A stretch of 20,162 nt of DNA from an uncultured Erysipelotrichaceae bacterium (GCA_902797275.1 CADBSI010000086.1:1-20162), one strand, 5' to 3'; numbered from the stretch's first letter, positions 6,752-14,882 are shown. Made by a program: numbers and translations. Notes: generated from the letters alone by a model not told the origin.

Positions 6752-9700
6752 TTATACTCTTTTAACATCTAAGTAAACATCTATTCCATTTAAATTAGTA
6801 ACATCATCAGTTGTTTTTTCAAAGATAAGAGAATCACTTAAAGTTTCTTTTTTTATAAAATCTATATATTTATCTAATTTTTCAAGTAAATTAATATCAG
6901 CATAATAATAAATATAAATTCTATCAGTTATATTAAAGTCTTTTACCTTTCTTAAGTTTTGAACTTTACTAATTAATTCTCTTGCTATCCCTTCATTTAT
7001 TAAATCATCTGTTAAAGTTGTGTTTAAGATGATAAATGAATTATTAATAACACCTGAGTTGTATCCTTCTTTTGAGTTTACTCTTATATCTAACATTTCT
7101 TTATCAAGATCGTAGTTAGTATCATTTAAAGTAATAGTAATTACTTCATCATTTTCAAGACGTTTAATTGTTTCTTTATCAAGATTTTGTAAATATTCTG
7201 ATAATAGTTTAATATTAGAACCAAATAATTTACCACATACTTTAAAGTTAGGTTTAATTTCAAAGTTAATATAAGAATCTATTTCATTTGTAAATATTAC
7301 TTGTTTTACATTTAATTCTTCTTCAATTAAAGTTGTTAAATCACCTATCAATTTTTCTTGTTTCATATCAAGTATTACTTCACTTAAAGGTTCACGAACC
7401 TTTATTTTAACATCTTCTCTTATCTTTCTTCCAAGAGAAATTAAATCACGAACAGTATCCATTTTTTCTTCTAATTTAAGATCAATTAAATCATCATCAT
7501 ATTTTGGAAAATCAGCAAGATGAACACTTTCTTCATCAGTTAACTTAGTATATAAGTTTTCTGATACAAATGGAACAATTGGAGCTATCATTTTAGATAG
7601 ACCTACTAAAACATTGTAAGTTGTTTTATAAACTGCTTTTTTACTATTATCTAATTTGCTTGCCCAGAAACGATTTCTATTTCTTCTTATATACCAGTTA
7701 GATAAATCATCTGAAACAAAGACTACAAGAGCACGTACAACTTTATTTAAATCATATTCTTCATATGAATTAGTTACATATTTAAGTAATTTATTATATT
7801 TAGATAATAACCATTTATCTATTTCTTCTAAATCTTCGTATTTAACTTCAAATTCACGGGGATCAACACTATCAATATTAGCATAAGTTTGGAAGAAAGT
7901 ATAAGTATTTAATAAAGGATTGAAGAATTTAGAATAAACTTCTTTTAGACCTTCTTCATCAAATTTTAAAGGTGTCCAAACAGGAGATACGTATGGAAGA
8001 TAAAATCTAACTGTGTCGGCTCCATATTTTTCAATAGTTGAGAATGGTTCAACAATATTTCCTTTAGATTTACTCATCTTTTTACCTTCTTTATCAAGAA
8101 GTAAGTCGTTTACTAAAACATTTTTATAAGGAGCTACACCTTTTAAGAAAACAGATATAACAATTAATGAATAGAACCAGCCTCTTGTTTGATCAATTCC
8201 TTCTGAGATGAAGTCAGCTGGAAATTGTGTTTGCCACAATTCCATATTTTCAAATGGGTAATGATACTGAGCAAATGGCATAGAACCAGAGTCAAACCAA
8301 CAATCAATTACATCTTTTACCCTACTCATAGTTTTACCACATTTTGGACATTTAATATGAATATCATCAACATAAGGACGATGTAATTCAATAGTTTCAT
8401 CAATATCTTCAATTGACTTTTCAACTAATTCTTTTCTTGAACCTATCATTTCTTGATTACCACATTCACATCTCCATAAAGGAAGAGGTGTTCCCCAATA
8501 TCTACTTCTTGAAATTGCCCAGTCATTTAAATTTTCTAGCCAATTACCAAATCTTTTTTCTCCAACATATTCAGGATACCAATTAACATGTTTATTAGCT
8601 TCCACGATTTTATCTTTTAATTTGGTAACTTCTAGATAAAAACTTGGTTTAGAATAATATAAAAGTGGTGTTCCACATCTCCAACAATGAGGATAATTAT
8701 GAACCATTTTTTGTTTTTTAAATAATTTATCATTAGCTTTTAAGTATTTAATAACTTCTAAATCAGCTTCAAAAACACTCATACCTTTCCATAAACCATC
8801 AGTATATTTTCCATCTTCTCCAACTGGATTAACATATGGTAAATGATATTTTTTACCTACTTTTGAGTCATCCTCTCCAAAGGCTGGAGCAAGGTGAACA
8901 ATACCAGTTCCATCTTCCATGGTAACATAATTATCAACTGTTACATAAAAAGCCTTACCAGGAATATTTAAACTTGGTATTAATTGTTCATATTCCATAT
9001 ATTCTAAATCTTTACCCTTGTATTCTTCAAGAATTTCATACTCGTCTCCTAATACTTTACTTAAAAGATTTTTACCTAGAATAAATTTATAACCTTTACT
9101 TAAAACTTTAACATAATCTTCATCTGGATTTACACATAAAGCAACGTTAGCAATTAAAGTCCATGGAGTTGTTGTCCAAACTAAGAAGTATGCATCTTCA
9201 TCTTTTTTCTTCATTGGAACAATTACAGTTTGAGCTTCAACTTCTTTATAACCTTGAGCAACTTCATGACTTGCAAGACCTGTTCCACAACGAGTACAAT
9301 AAGGTACTATTTTAACTCCTTCATAGAATAATCCTTCTTCAAAGAATTTCTTTAAAATATACCACTCAGTTTCAATATAATTATTATCATAAGTAACATA
9401 TGGATGTTTAAGATCAACAAATTGTCCCATCTTAGTTGTTAAATCCGAGAATGCTTTTTCATTTTTCCAAACTATTTCTCTACATTTTTCATTAAATTCT
9501 TTAATTCCATATTTTTCAATATCAGTTTTATTTTTAAAACCTAAAGTCTTTTCAACTTCAACTTCAACTGGTAAACCGTGCGTATCCCATCCTACTTTAC
9601 GAAGAACTTTATAACCTTGCATTGTTTTATATTTACAAAAACTATCTTTTAAAAACTTAGCAACCATATGGTGAAGTCCTGGAAAACCATTAGCAGTTGC

Positions 9701-9832
9701 AGGTCCATCATAAAAAACAAAATACTTATCATTCTTTTCAATACATTTATCAAGAATATGCATTTTTTCCCATTTTTCACTTATAGACTTTTCAACTTCA
9801 CTTGTTTTAACTTTTTCTAATTCCTTAAACAT
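6752..9832 (-). CDS. ileS: Isoleucyl-tRNA synthetase, type 2 (IleRS2), with GXHH signature
   Basis: A 1026-aa class I synthetase that charges tRNA-Ile and edits mischarged Val. The length and the active-site entrance YDGPATANGFPGLHH (residues 41-55) are those of the eukaryote-like IleRS2 group; usual bacterial IleRS1 is about 100 residues shorter. The class I HIGH motif is replaced by GLHH (52-55). KMSKS is intact at 585-589. The CP1 editing domain shows TTTPWTLIAN (220-229) and HLAPAFGEDD (313-322). Cys pairs at 179/182, 383/386, 455/457 and 495/498 suggest bound zinc. EGIDQTRGWFYSL (544-556) is intact. The start at 9832 has an AGGAGG site. Expression is controlled by the T-box leader upstream. 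IleRS2 enzymes are typically mupirocin-resistant. Confidence 0.97.
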   Translation of the reverse strand: MFKELEKVKTSEVEKSISEKWEKMHILDKCIEKNDKYFVFYDGPATANGFPGLHHMVAKFLKDSFCKYKTMQGYKVLRKVGWDTHGLPVEVEVEKTLGFKNKTDIEKYGIKEFNEKCREIVWKNEKAFSDLTTKMGQFVDLKHPYVTYDNNYIETEWYILKKFFEEGLFYEGVKIVPYCTRCGTGLASHEVAQGYKEVEAQTVIVPMKKKDEDAYFLVWTTTPWTLIANVALCVNPDEDYVKVLSKGYKFILGKNLLSKVLGDEYEILEEYKGKDLEYMEYEQLIPSLNIPGKAFYVTVDNYVTMEDGTGIVHLAPAFGEDDSKVGKKYHLPYVNPVGEDGKYTDGLWKGMSVFEADLEVIKYLKANDKLFKKQKMVHNYPHCWRCGTPLLYYSKPSFYLEVTKLKDKIVEANKHVNWYPEYVGEKRFGNWLENLNDWAISRSRYWGTPLPLWRCECGNQEMIGSRKELVEKSIEDIDETIELHRPYVDDIHIKCPKCGKTMSRVKDVIDCWFDSGSMPFAQYHYPFENMELWQTQFPADFISEGIDQTRGWFYSLIVISVFLKGVAPYKNVLVNDLLLDKEGKKMSKSKGNIVEPFSTIEKYGADTVRFYLPYVSPVWTPLKFDEEGLKEVYSKFFNPLLNTYTFFQTYANIDSVDPREFEVKYEDLEEIDKWLLSKYNKLLKYVTNSYEEYDLNKVVRALVVFVSDDLSNWYIRRNRNRFWASKLDNSKKAVYKTTYNVLVGLSKMIAPIVPFVSENLYTKLTDEESVHLADFPKYDDDLIDLKLEEKMDTVRDLISLGRKIREDVKIKVREPLSEVILDMKQEKLIGDLTTLIEEELNVKQVIFTNEIDSYINFEIKPNFKVCGKLFGSNIKLLSEYLQNLDKETIKRLENDEVITITLNDTNYDLDKEMLDIRVNSKEGYNSGVINNSFIILNTTLTDDLINEGIARELISKVQNLRKVKDFNITDRIYIYYYADINLLEKLDKYIDFIKKETLSDSLIFEKTTDDVTNLNGIDVYLDVKRV

Positions 9833-9851
9833 ATTTTCCTCCTAACATACA

Positions 9852-10040
9852 TAAAAAAAGGTACTACCAAAGGACGAAAAAACCGTGGTACCACCTTAAT
9901 TATTAACTTAAAACTATAACGCATTACCGTTTCATATGAACACATCAAAAGTGATTTGAATATTACTATTTATCTATTTCCATCAACCATAGACTTTCTA
10001 TAAAACTTATAATATTCCGTCTTTCTCATCTGTTTATGTA
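9852..10040 (-). promoter_or_regulatory. T-box riboswitch of ileS (specifier AUC)
   Basis: Read on the minus strand, the leader has a Stem I whose distal part keeps the usual AGAAAG...GGTTGATG motif. A specifier context CAA-ATC-ACTTTTGA follows (ATC at 9953-9955), closely like the family's GAA-codon-ACC-TTGA. The T-box bulge sequence AAGGTGGTACCACGG is at 9882-9896. The competing terminator stem uses GGTAC and GTACC, and a T7 run ends near 9852. Uncharged tRNA-Ile should stabilise the antiterminator and allow ileS transcription. The AUC specifier agrees with the gene. Leader and T-box are certain; the exact Stem I pairing was done by eye. Confidence 0.93.
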
Positions 10041-10044
10041 TTAA

Positions 10045-10073
10045 ATAATACCAAACTTTATTAAGAAAATCAA
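10045..10073 (-). promoter_or_regulatory. Promoter of ileS
   Basis: Minus-strand TTGATT (10068-10073), a spacer of exactly 17 bp, and TATTAT (10045-10050). Transcription would start near 10038, just ahead of T-box Stem I. The promoter lies immediately past the obg stop codon, so ileS is transcribed separately, although I see no clear terminator after obg. Confidence 0.7.
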
Positions 10074-10089
10074 GTATTAATTTTATTTT

Positions 10090-11361
10090 TTATTTACGAT
10101 ATTCAAATTCATAATCAAGTATTTTAACAATACTTCCTTCTTCTATACCCATTTTTTCAAGTTCTTCATCTATTCCTAGTTTTCTAAGTTGTCTTATAAA
10201 TCTTTCTATTCCTTCATCTGATTGGAAGTTAGTCATTCTAAACATTTTTTCAACATTTTTACCACGAATAATGTAAGTATCATTTTCTTTTTCAATAGTA
10301 AATGGTTTTTCTTCTTCAAATTTATATAATACATGAGATAGATAAGTTTCCTCGTCATATAAAGGAGTATTTGGTTCTTTATCTACTAAGTCAGCTAATT
10401 TAATTAATACTTCATTTAAATTACTACTTGTTATAGCACTTATTGGGTAAACTTCCACATTTACTTTCTTTTTAAATTCTTCTAAATTCTTTTTTGCTTC
10501 TGGCATATCCATTTTATTAGCAATTACAACCATTGGTTTTTTTAAAAGTTTTGGACTAAAGTTTTCTAGTTCTTTATTAATTACTTGATAATCATCAAAT
10601 GGATCACGTCCTTCAAGTCCTGACATATCAACTATATGAGCTATTACTTTGGTTCTTTCTATATGTCTTAAAAATTTGTCCCCAAGTCCTACTCCTTGAC
10701 TTGCACCCTCTATTAAACCTGGTAAATCAGCCATAACAAAACTTCTATTATCAACAGTTTTAACAACACCTAAATTAGGTGAAAGAGTGGTAAAATGATA
10801 ATCAGCAATTTTCGGAGTTGCTTTACTTACTTTAGATAAAAAAGTACTTTTACCAACACTTGGAAGACCAACAAGACCAACATCAGCTAATAATTTAAGT
10901 TCTACTTTTAAAATTCTTTCTTCTCCTGGTTCTCCATTTTCAGAGAAATTCGGAGCAGGATTTGCTAAAGTTTTAAAAGCTGTATTGCCACGTCCTCCAC
11001 GTCCACCTTTAGCAACTACTACCATATCATCTTTTTCTTTTAAATCAGCAATTATTAAACCGGTATCAAAATCACTTACAACCGTTCCTTGGGGTACTTT
11101 AATAATAATATCATCAGCGCTTTTACCATCCATATTCTTACCACTTCCATTTTCCCCTTTTTTACCTTTAATTGTTTTCATATATCTTAAATCAACTAAA
11201 GTATGAAGACCTGTATCAACTTTAAAAATAATGTCTGAGCCTTTTCCACCGTTTCCTCCAAATGGTCCTCCCATTTCAACATATTTTTCTCGTCTAAAAG
11301 CTGTACAGCCATCTCCTCCTGATCCTGCTATTACTTTAATATTAGTCTCATCTATAAACAT
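10090..11361 (-). CDS. obg: Obg GTPase (ObgE/CgtA), ribosome assembly and stress
   Basis: A 423-aa essential GTPase that binds the large ribosomal subunit. The Obg glycine-rich fold spans 1-157 (repeated GG turns such as GGPFGGNGGKGSD). The G domain carries G1 GLPSVGKST (165-173), switch TT (191-192), G3 DLPG (212-215), G4 NKMD (282-285) and G5 SAIT (308-311). An OCT domain occupies roughly 340-423. All key residues are present and length is normal. The start at 11361 has a perfect AAGGAGGT site. The AGGAGG of that site is the last two Arg codons of the upstream HAD gene, and only two bases separate the reading frames, so the two genes are one transcription unit. Confidence 0.97.
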   Translation of the reverse strand: MFIDETNIKVIAGSGGDGCTAFRREKYVEMGGPFGGNGGKGSDIIFKVDTGLHTLVDLRYMKTIKGKKGENGSGKNMDGKSADDIIIKVPQGTVVSDFDTGLIIADLKEKDDMVVVAKGGRGGRGNTAFKTLANPAPNFSENGEPGEERILKVELKLLADVGLVGLPSVGKSTFLSKVSKATPKIADYHFTTLSPNLGVVKTVDNRSFVMADLPGLIEGASQGVGLGDKFLRHIERTKVIAHIVDMSGLEGRDPFDDYQVINKELENFSPKLLKKPMVVIANKMDMPEAKKNLEEFKKKVNVEVYPISAITSSNLNEVLIKLADLVDKEPNTPLYDEETYLSHVLYKFEEEKPFTIEKENDTYIIRGKNVEKMFRMTNFQSDEGIERFIRQLRKLGIDEELEKMGIEEGSIVKILDYEFEYRK

Positions 11362-11363
11362 AA

Positions 11364-12038
11364 TTACCTCCTTAATTTTCTAATTAAACAAGAAACACTA
11401 GCTATATTATTACCAGCGATTTCTCTAATTTCTTCTTTAGCACTTGCTATAGCATAACCATTATAGTCTCTTAACATTTCTAAATCATTTATATTATCTC
11501 CAATAGTATAAATATTATTTTTACTTATATTTTCTAAATTACTTACTAATTCAATTGGTTTAGATTTAGATATATCTTTATGATAAATATATATATGTAT
11601 TTCTCCTTCATAAAAAACTTTATAACACATATTATATTTTATCATAATTTTATCTAATTTTAATAAAAATAATTTATCTAATTTCGAAATAATTATTTCA
11701 TATTCTAATACATTTTCTAAATATTTAATAGTATTAATTGCTATTTTATAATATTTTTTTAATTTTTTTAATTCTTCATAGATAATATTATCTAAAGAAG
11801 ATAAATATAATATATTATTATTACTATCAAATAAAATATTACCATCATTACAACTTAAATAATGATATGGTATTTTATATTTATTAATTTCTTTTATTAT
11901 ACTATTATATGGTCTACCTGTATTTAAAAGAAAAATATTACCTTCTTTAATAAATTTTTTTAAATAATAAATATTTATTCTTAAATCTAATATATTACAT
12001 TTTAAAGTATTATCATAATCACTTGCTAATAATTTCAT
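11364..12038 (-). CDS. Cof-like HAD-superfamily phosphatase
   Basis: A 224-aa HAD hydrolase. Motif I is DYDNTL (D7 nucleophile, D9 acid), motif II LLNTGR (T40), motif III Lys near 160 (SKSKPIEL), and motif IV GDNINDLEML (180-189). The cap lies between motifs II and III, as in Cof/type IIB phosphatases that hydrolyse sugar phosphates or other small phosphoesters. It is shorter than typical Cof proteins (about 270), with a reduced cap. The substrate cannot be told from the sequence. The start has GAGG before it, and a minus-strand TATAAT at 12057-12062 could be its -10 (no good -35 seen). It is the first gene of the HAD-obg unit. Confidence 0.85.
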   Translation of the reverse strand: MKLLASDYDNTLKCNILDLRINIYYLKKFIKEGNIFLLNTGRPYNSIIKEINKYKIPYHYLSCNDGNILFDSNNNILYLSSLDNIIYEELKKLKKYYKIAINTIKYLENVLEYEIIISKLDKLFLLKLDKIMIKYNMCYKVFYEGEIHIYIYHKDISKSKPIELVSNLENISKNNIYTIGDNINDLEMLRDYNGYAIASAKEEIREIAGNNIASVSCLIRKLRR

Positions 12039-12095
12039 ATAAACCTCATTTTTTTAATTATATGTTTATTAGTAAGATTAATTACTTAGAAAATA

Positions 12096-12116
12096 AAAGT
12101 GATATTAAATCACCTT
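12096..12116 (-). terminator. Terminator downstream of the pseudogene
   Basis: Minus-strand stem AAGGTGAT / ATCACTTT (12109-12116 with 12096-12103, one G-U), a 5-nt loop and a TTTTATTT tail. It sits a few bases past the pseudogene's last stop codon and upstream of the HAD gene, so it looks like the surviving terminator of the decayed gene. Confidence 0.55.
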
Positions 12117-12120
12117 AGTA

Positions 12121-12491
12121 TTATATTTCTTTTTGAACAAGTTCTAAATTACTTTTTGATATACCTGTTATTTCAATTATTTTAGCAAGTGGCATATTTA
12201 TTAGTAATAGTTAATAATTTATAAAAATATAAATCACTTGTAATTTCATTATAATTCATCTTACTTACTTTGTCCATATTTATATTTATTATTTTAGAAA
12301 CATTTCCTTCAACATCTTCACTTGGATAAGGTGTTTCTATAACTTCTTTAAATGGTATTTTTTCTCTTTTAATAATACTTTTATATCAATTTAAATTAAC
12401 TAAGATAACTCTTATTATTTTTCCATATATTTTATTATAATTTTTTAATTTCATATTCAAAGCTTATATTATTTCTTTTAATTCTAACCAT
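12121..12491 (-). pseudogene. Decayed gene, possibly Rpn/PD-(D/E)XK nuclease-like
   Basis: A well-formed AAAGGAGG site and ATG (12489-12491) open a frame that stops after 18 codons (MVRIKRNNISFEYEIKKL). Coding-like sequence continues in the +1 frame (YGKIIRVILVNLN, one internal TGA, then IPFKEVIETPYPSEDVEGN, KIININMDKVSKMNYN). It shifts again into MPLAKIIEITGISKSNLELV, which ends at TAA 12121. At least two frameshifts plus one in-frame stop are needed to join the pieces. The last piece resembles the C-terminal tail of Rpn/PD-(D/E)XK transposase-like nucleases (family pattern K-I-EITG-S---EL). That assignment is tentative; that a gene decayed here is clearer. Confidence 0.6.
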
Positions 12492-12850
12492 TTGCCTCCT
12501 TTAAGTCATGACTAAAAACATCTTAGCAAGTATTACTTTTAAATGCAAATAGTTAATTTTTTAATTTATCTTTGTTTTTTTAAACAATTTAACCTATTTA
12601 TTAAACAATTATTAAGTAAATTAGCTATTTTAAGGGGGTTTTCTTACTATATAAGATTACAAATTGGCAAATTGACTTTTTTTAAATTTTTATAATTTTT
12701 TTAAGTTTAATAAATTATTTACTTTTTTATCTTATATATATTTAGTACTTCTATTAAATATTTCTTAGATATTTTATCTATTTTTTTAAACTTTATAATA
12801 TATTGAAATTACTGGTAAAAACCATTATTCATATCACTTAAAAAATACTC
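12492..12850. other. Gene-free T-rich spacer
   Basis: No supported gene. The part next to the pseudogene has a minus-strand promoter-like pair (TTTGCA and TAAGAT, 18 bp apart) and a perfect 10-bp palindrome AGTCATGACT (12504-12513) between it and the ribosome site. The remainder is long T and A runs. A hydrophobic 50-codon open frame (12543-12695, plus) lacks a ribosome site. Confidence 0.5.
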
Positions 12851-12878
12851 TTGACAAATAAATTATATATGTTAAACT
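12851..12878 (+). promoter_or_regulatory. Promoter of metK
   Basis: Consensus TTGACA (12851-12856), 16-bp spacer, TAAACT (12873-12878). Transcription would begin near 12885, just before the riboswitch P1 helix. Confidence 0.75.
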
Positions 12879-12897
12879 TAATTAGTAAATAAAAAAA

Positions 12898-12978
12898 CCT
12901 TATAAAGAGAGATGGAGGGACAGGCCCTTTGAAATCCAGCAACCTATTAGATTAGGTGCTAAACCCTGATGGATAAGG
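12898..12978 (+). promoter_or_regulatory. SAM-I (S-box) riboswitch aptamer of metK
   Basis: The conserved S-box string is nearly complete: P1 CCTTAT (12898-12903) pairs with ATAAGG (12973-12978). Between them lie AGAGA, GGAGGGACAGGCCCTTTGAA, the CAGCAACC block and GGTGCTAAACCCTGATGG. High SAM should stabilise the aptamer and favour the terminator just downstream, shutting off SAM synthetase. Riboswitch and gene form the standard feedback pair. Confidence 0.96.
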
Positions 12979-12984
12979 ATATCT

Positions 12985-13010
12985 AACTTAGGATATACCT
13001 AAGTTTTTTT
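12985..13010 (+). terminator. Regulated terminator of the metK SAM-I riboswitch
   Basis: Perfect 8-bp stem AACTTAGG / CCTAAGTT (12985-12992 with 12998-13005), a 5-nt loop and a T run to 13010. It starts seven bases after the aptamer and ends before the metK ribosome site, as expected for the expression platform. Confidence 0.88.
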
Positions 13011-13034
13011 CTTTTTATAAGGAAAGGAGGATAT

Positions 13035-14132
13035 ATGAAAAAATTATTTACAAGTGAATGTGTAAGATCTGGACATCCAGATAAAATATGTGATTTAATA
13101 AGTGATACTTTATTAGATGCATATCTAGAATCTGATAAAGATTCAAGAGTAGCTATTGAAACAATGGCAACTAAAGGAAAAATAATTGTATCGGGAGAAG
13201 TTTCATCAAATGCTAAACCTGATATAGAAAGTATTGTTAAAAGTACTTTAAAGCGACTTGGTTATTTGGAGGAATATGAGGTTTTAGTATTCTTGACTAA
13301 ACAATCAAATGATATTAGTATAGGTGTTAATCAAAAAGAATTAGGTGCAGGAGATCAAGGAATAATGTTTGGGTATGCAACAAATGAAACCGAATATTAT
13401 TTACCACTTACTCAAGTATTAGTTAACCAATTAACAAAAGCTCTTGATAATTCTAAGTTAACCTATTTAAAACCTGATGGAAAATGTCAAATAACAACAG
13501 AATACTTTGATGATAAAATTAAAAGAATTGATACAATTATCGTTTCAGTTCAAACTGATGATATAGATATTAATATTATAAGACATGATATAAAAGACTT
13601 AATTTATCAAGTATTACCAAATGATTTACTAGATAATGAGACAAAAATATTAATAAATCCAACAGGAAGATTTGTAATCGGAGGACCTATCGGTGATACT
13701 GGTTTAACAGGTAGAAAAATAATAATTGACACCTACTCTGGTTTTTCTAAACACGGAGGTGGAGCTTTTTCTGGAAAAGATTACACCAAAGTTGATAGAT
13801 GTGCTGCTTACTATGCAAGATATGTTTGTAAAAATCTTGTTGCTATAAATATAGCTAAAAAAATAGAACTACAAGTTTCCTATGCAATTGGAGTTAAAAA
13901 AGAAATATCTTTAAATATTAATTGTTTTAATACCAATAAAATACCTGAAGACAAGATTTTAGAAATTATTAAAAAAGTTTTTGATTTCTCACCAAGCAAC
14001 ATGATTAAAGAACTTGATTTAAAAAATATTAAATATCAAGATACTACTAACTACTCTCATTTTTTTGATAAAAATATGCCTTGGGAAAAACTTGATAAAG
14101 TAAAAATACTAAACGAGCTAATTACTCTTTAG
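13035..14132 (+). CDS. metK: S-adenosylmethionine synthetase (methionine adenosyltransferase)
   Basis: A 365-aa cytosolic enzyme making SAM from methionine and ATP. Signatures: SGHPDKICD (12-20, ATP and Mg binding), GAGDQGIMFGYA (104-115), GGPIGDTGLTGRKII (216-230) and GGGAFSGKD (241-249, the phosphate loop). It is about 20-30 residues shorter than classical bacterial MetK (about 385-395), through shortened surface segments and not a broken end, because both ends align with the family. AGGAGG is placed correctly before ATG 13035. It is controlled by the SAM-I riboswitch upstream and ends in a terminator that includes its own stop codon. Confidence 0.97.
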   Translation: MKKLFTSECVRSGHPDKICDLISDTLLDAYLESDKDSRVAIETMATKGKIIVSGEVSSNAKPDIESIVKSTLKRLGYLEEYEVLVFLTKQSNDISIGVNQKELGAGDQGIMFGYATNETEYYLPLTQVLVNQLTKALDNSKLTYLKPDGKCQITTEYFDDKIKRIDTIIVSVQTDDIDINIIRHDIKDLIYQVLPNDLLDNETKILINPTGRFVIGGPIGDTGLTGRKIIIDTYSGFSKHGGGAFSGKDYTKVDRCAAYYARYVCKNLVAINIAKKIELQVSYAIGVKKEISLNINCFNTNKIPEDKILEIIKKVFDFSPSNMIKELDLKNIKYQDTTNYSHFFDKNMPWEKLDKVKILNELITL

Positions 14133-14141
14133 TATTTTTTT
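14102..14141. terminator. Bidirectional terminator between metK and the Crp/Fnr gene
   Basis: A perfect 12-bp stem, 14102-14113 with 14128-14139, plus an inner GAG/CTC (14115-14117 with 14125-14127), and T runs on both strands. The metK stop TAG (14130-14132) is inside the stem, and the opposite gene ends at 14140, so one hairpin closes both transcripts. Confidence 0.85.
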
Positions 14142-14775
14142 AGTAAGATTTTAAAGTTATTTTTCTACCGTTTGTTTCAATAAAACCATCATCTTTTAAA
14201 TTTTTAATTTCTCGCATCATAGCACTTCTATCTATTGATAAATAATCAGCTAAATCAGTATAAGTAAATGGTAAAGTAAATTTTCTTTTAGGATTATCAT
14301 TAGCAAGTAATTCAAAGTATGATAATAATTTTTCTCTTATAGTTCTTTTAGATAATACTTCTAGTCTTTTATTTAAATCAATTATTTTTTTTGATAAAAG
14401 TTGTAAAACATTGTTAGTTAAAATACTATGGTATATACAACCTTTTTTACATCTTTTAATTAAATGTTCATATTCAATGAATAATACTTCACAATCACTG
14501 GTTGCAATAACAGAAATATCACTTCCAAGACGAGAGAATACTTCTCCAAAAACACTATTTTTTTCAAGTTTTTCAATAATAGAACGATTACCATTATAGT
14601 CATATCTTTCCATATTAGCTGTTCCACTAATAATGATACCTATCATTTTAATATTAATTATATTAGATACGATGGTTCGATCTTTTTTAAAAATTCTAGC
14701 TCTTGCTTCAAAACAAACTAACATTTTTTTTATATCATTTTCATCTATTCCATCAAATATTGACTTTACTTCCAC
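14140..14775 (-). CDS. Crp/Fnr-family transcriptional regulator, probable control of anaerobic nrdDG
   Basis: A 211-aa protein. A cyclic-nucleotide-binding-like beta barrel (about 10-115, with the GTANMERYDYNGNRSII and GEVFSRLG turns) is joined by a long dimer helix to a winged helix-turn-helix (about 145-208, FTYTDLADYLSIDRSAMMREI). Arg and Thr contacts of a true cAMP pocket are not evident, so the ligand is unknown. Four cysteines (21, 95, 109, 113) could sense redox or hold an Fe-S cluster, but the spacing is not that of E. coli FNR. I use the GTG at 14775 because GAGGTG lies six bases before it; the GTG at 14784 falls inside that site. It diverges from nrdD across a perfect palindrome that also covers its own -35. 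Confidence 0.88.
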   Translation of the reverse strand: MEVKSIFDGIDENDIKKMLVCFEARARIFKKDRTIVSNIINIKMIGIIISGTANMERYDYNGNRSIIEKLEKNSVFGEVFSRLGSDISVIATSDCEVLFIEYEHLIKRCKKGCIYHSILTNNVLQLLSKKIIDLNKRLEVLSKRTIREKLLSYFELLANDNPKRKFTLPFTYTDLADYLSIDRSAMMREIKNLKDDGFIETNGRKITLKSY

Positions 14776-14823
14776 TTTACACACCTCTTTTCTTATAAAA
14801 TAAGGATAAATAAATCTAATTAA

Positions 14824-14852
14824 ATTATATTTTATATTTGTTGCAATTGCAA
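14824..14852 (-). promoter_or_regulatory. Promoter of the Crp/Fnr-type gene, -35 inside the palindrome
   Basis: Minus-strand TTGCAA (14847-14852), a 17-bp spacer and a consensus TATAAT (14824-14829). The -35 lies wholly within the palindrome at 14838-14855, so a dimer bound there should block this promoter. Confidence 0.62.
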
Positions 14853-14855
14853 CAA
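14838..14855. promoter_or_regulatory. Perfect 18-bp palindrome, likely regulator operator
   Basis: TTGTTGCAATTGCAACAA is identical to its reverse complement. It lies between the divergent Crp/Fnr-type gene and nrdD. Its centre is about 42.5 bases before the predicted nrdD start site, the class II activator position for Crp/Fnr proteins. Half-site TTGTTGC differs from the classical FNR TTGAT. Binding is inferred. Confidence 0.72.
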
Positions 14856-14873
14856 GTTTTTTTAATTTTTATT

Positions 14874-14882
14874 TGTTATAAT
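14874..14882 (+). promoter_or_regulatory. Extended -10 of the nrdDG-dut operon
   Basis: TG-T-TATAAT (TATAAT at 14877-14882). The expected -35 position (about 14854-14859, AAGTTT) is poor, as is usual for promoters that need an activator bound near -41.5. Confidence 0.6.

Noticed and set aside
12543..12695. Plus-strand open frame of 50 codons, hydrophobic at the N-terminus.
   Set aside because: No ribosome site, no promoter close by; T-rich DNA gives Phe/Leu-rich frames by chance.
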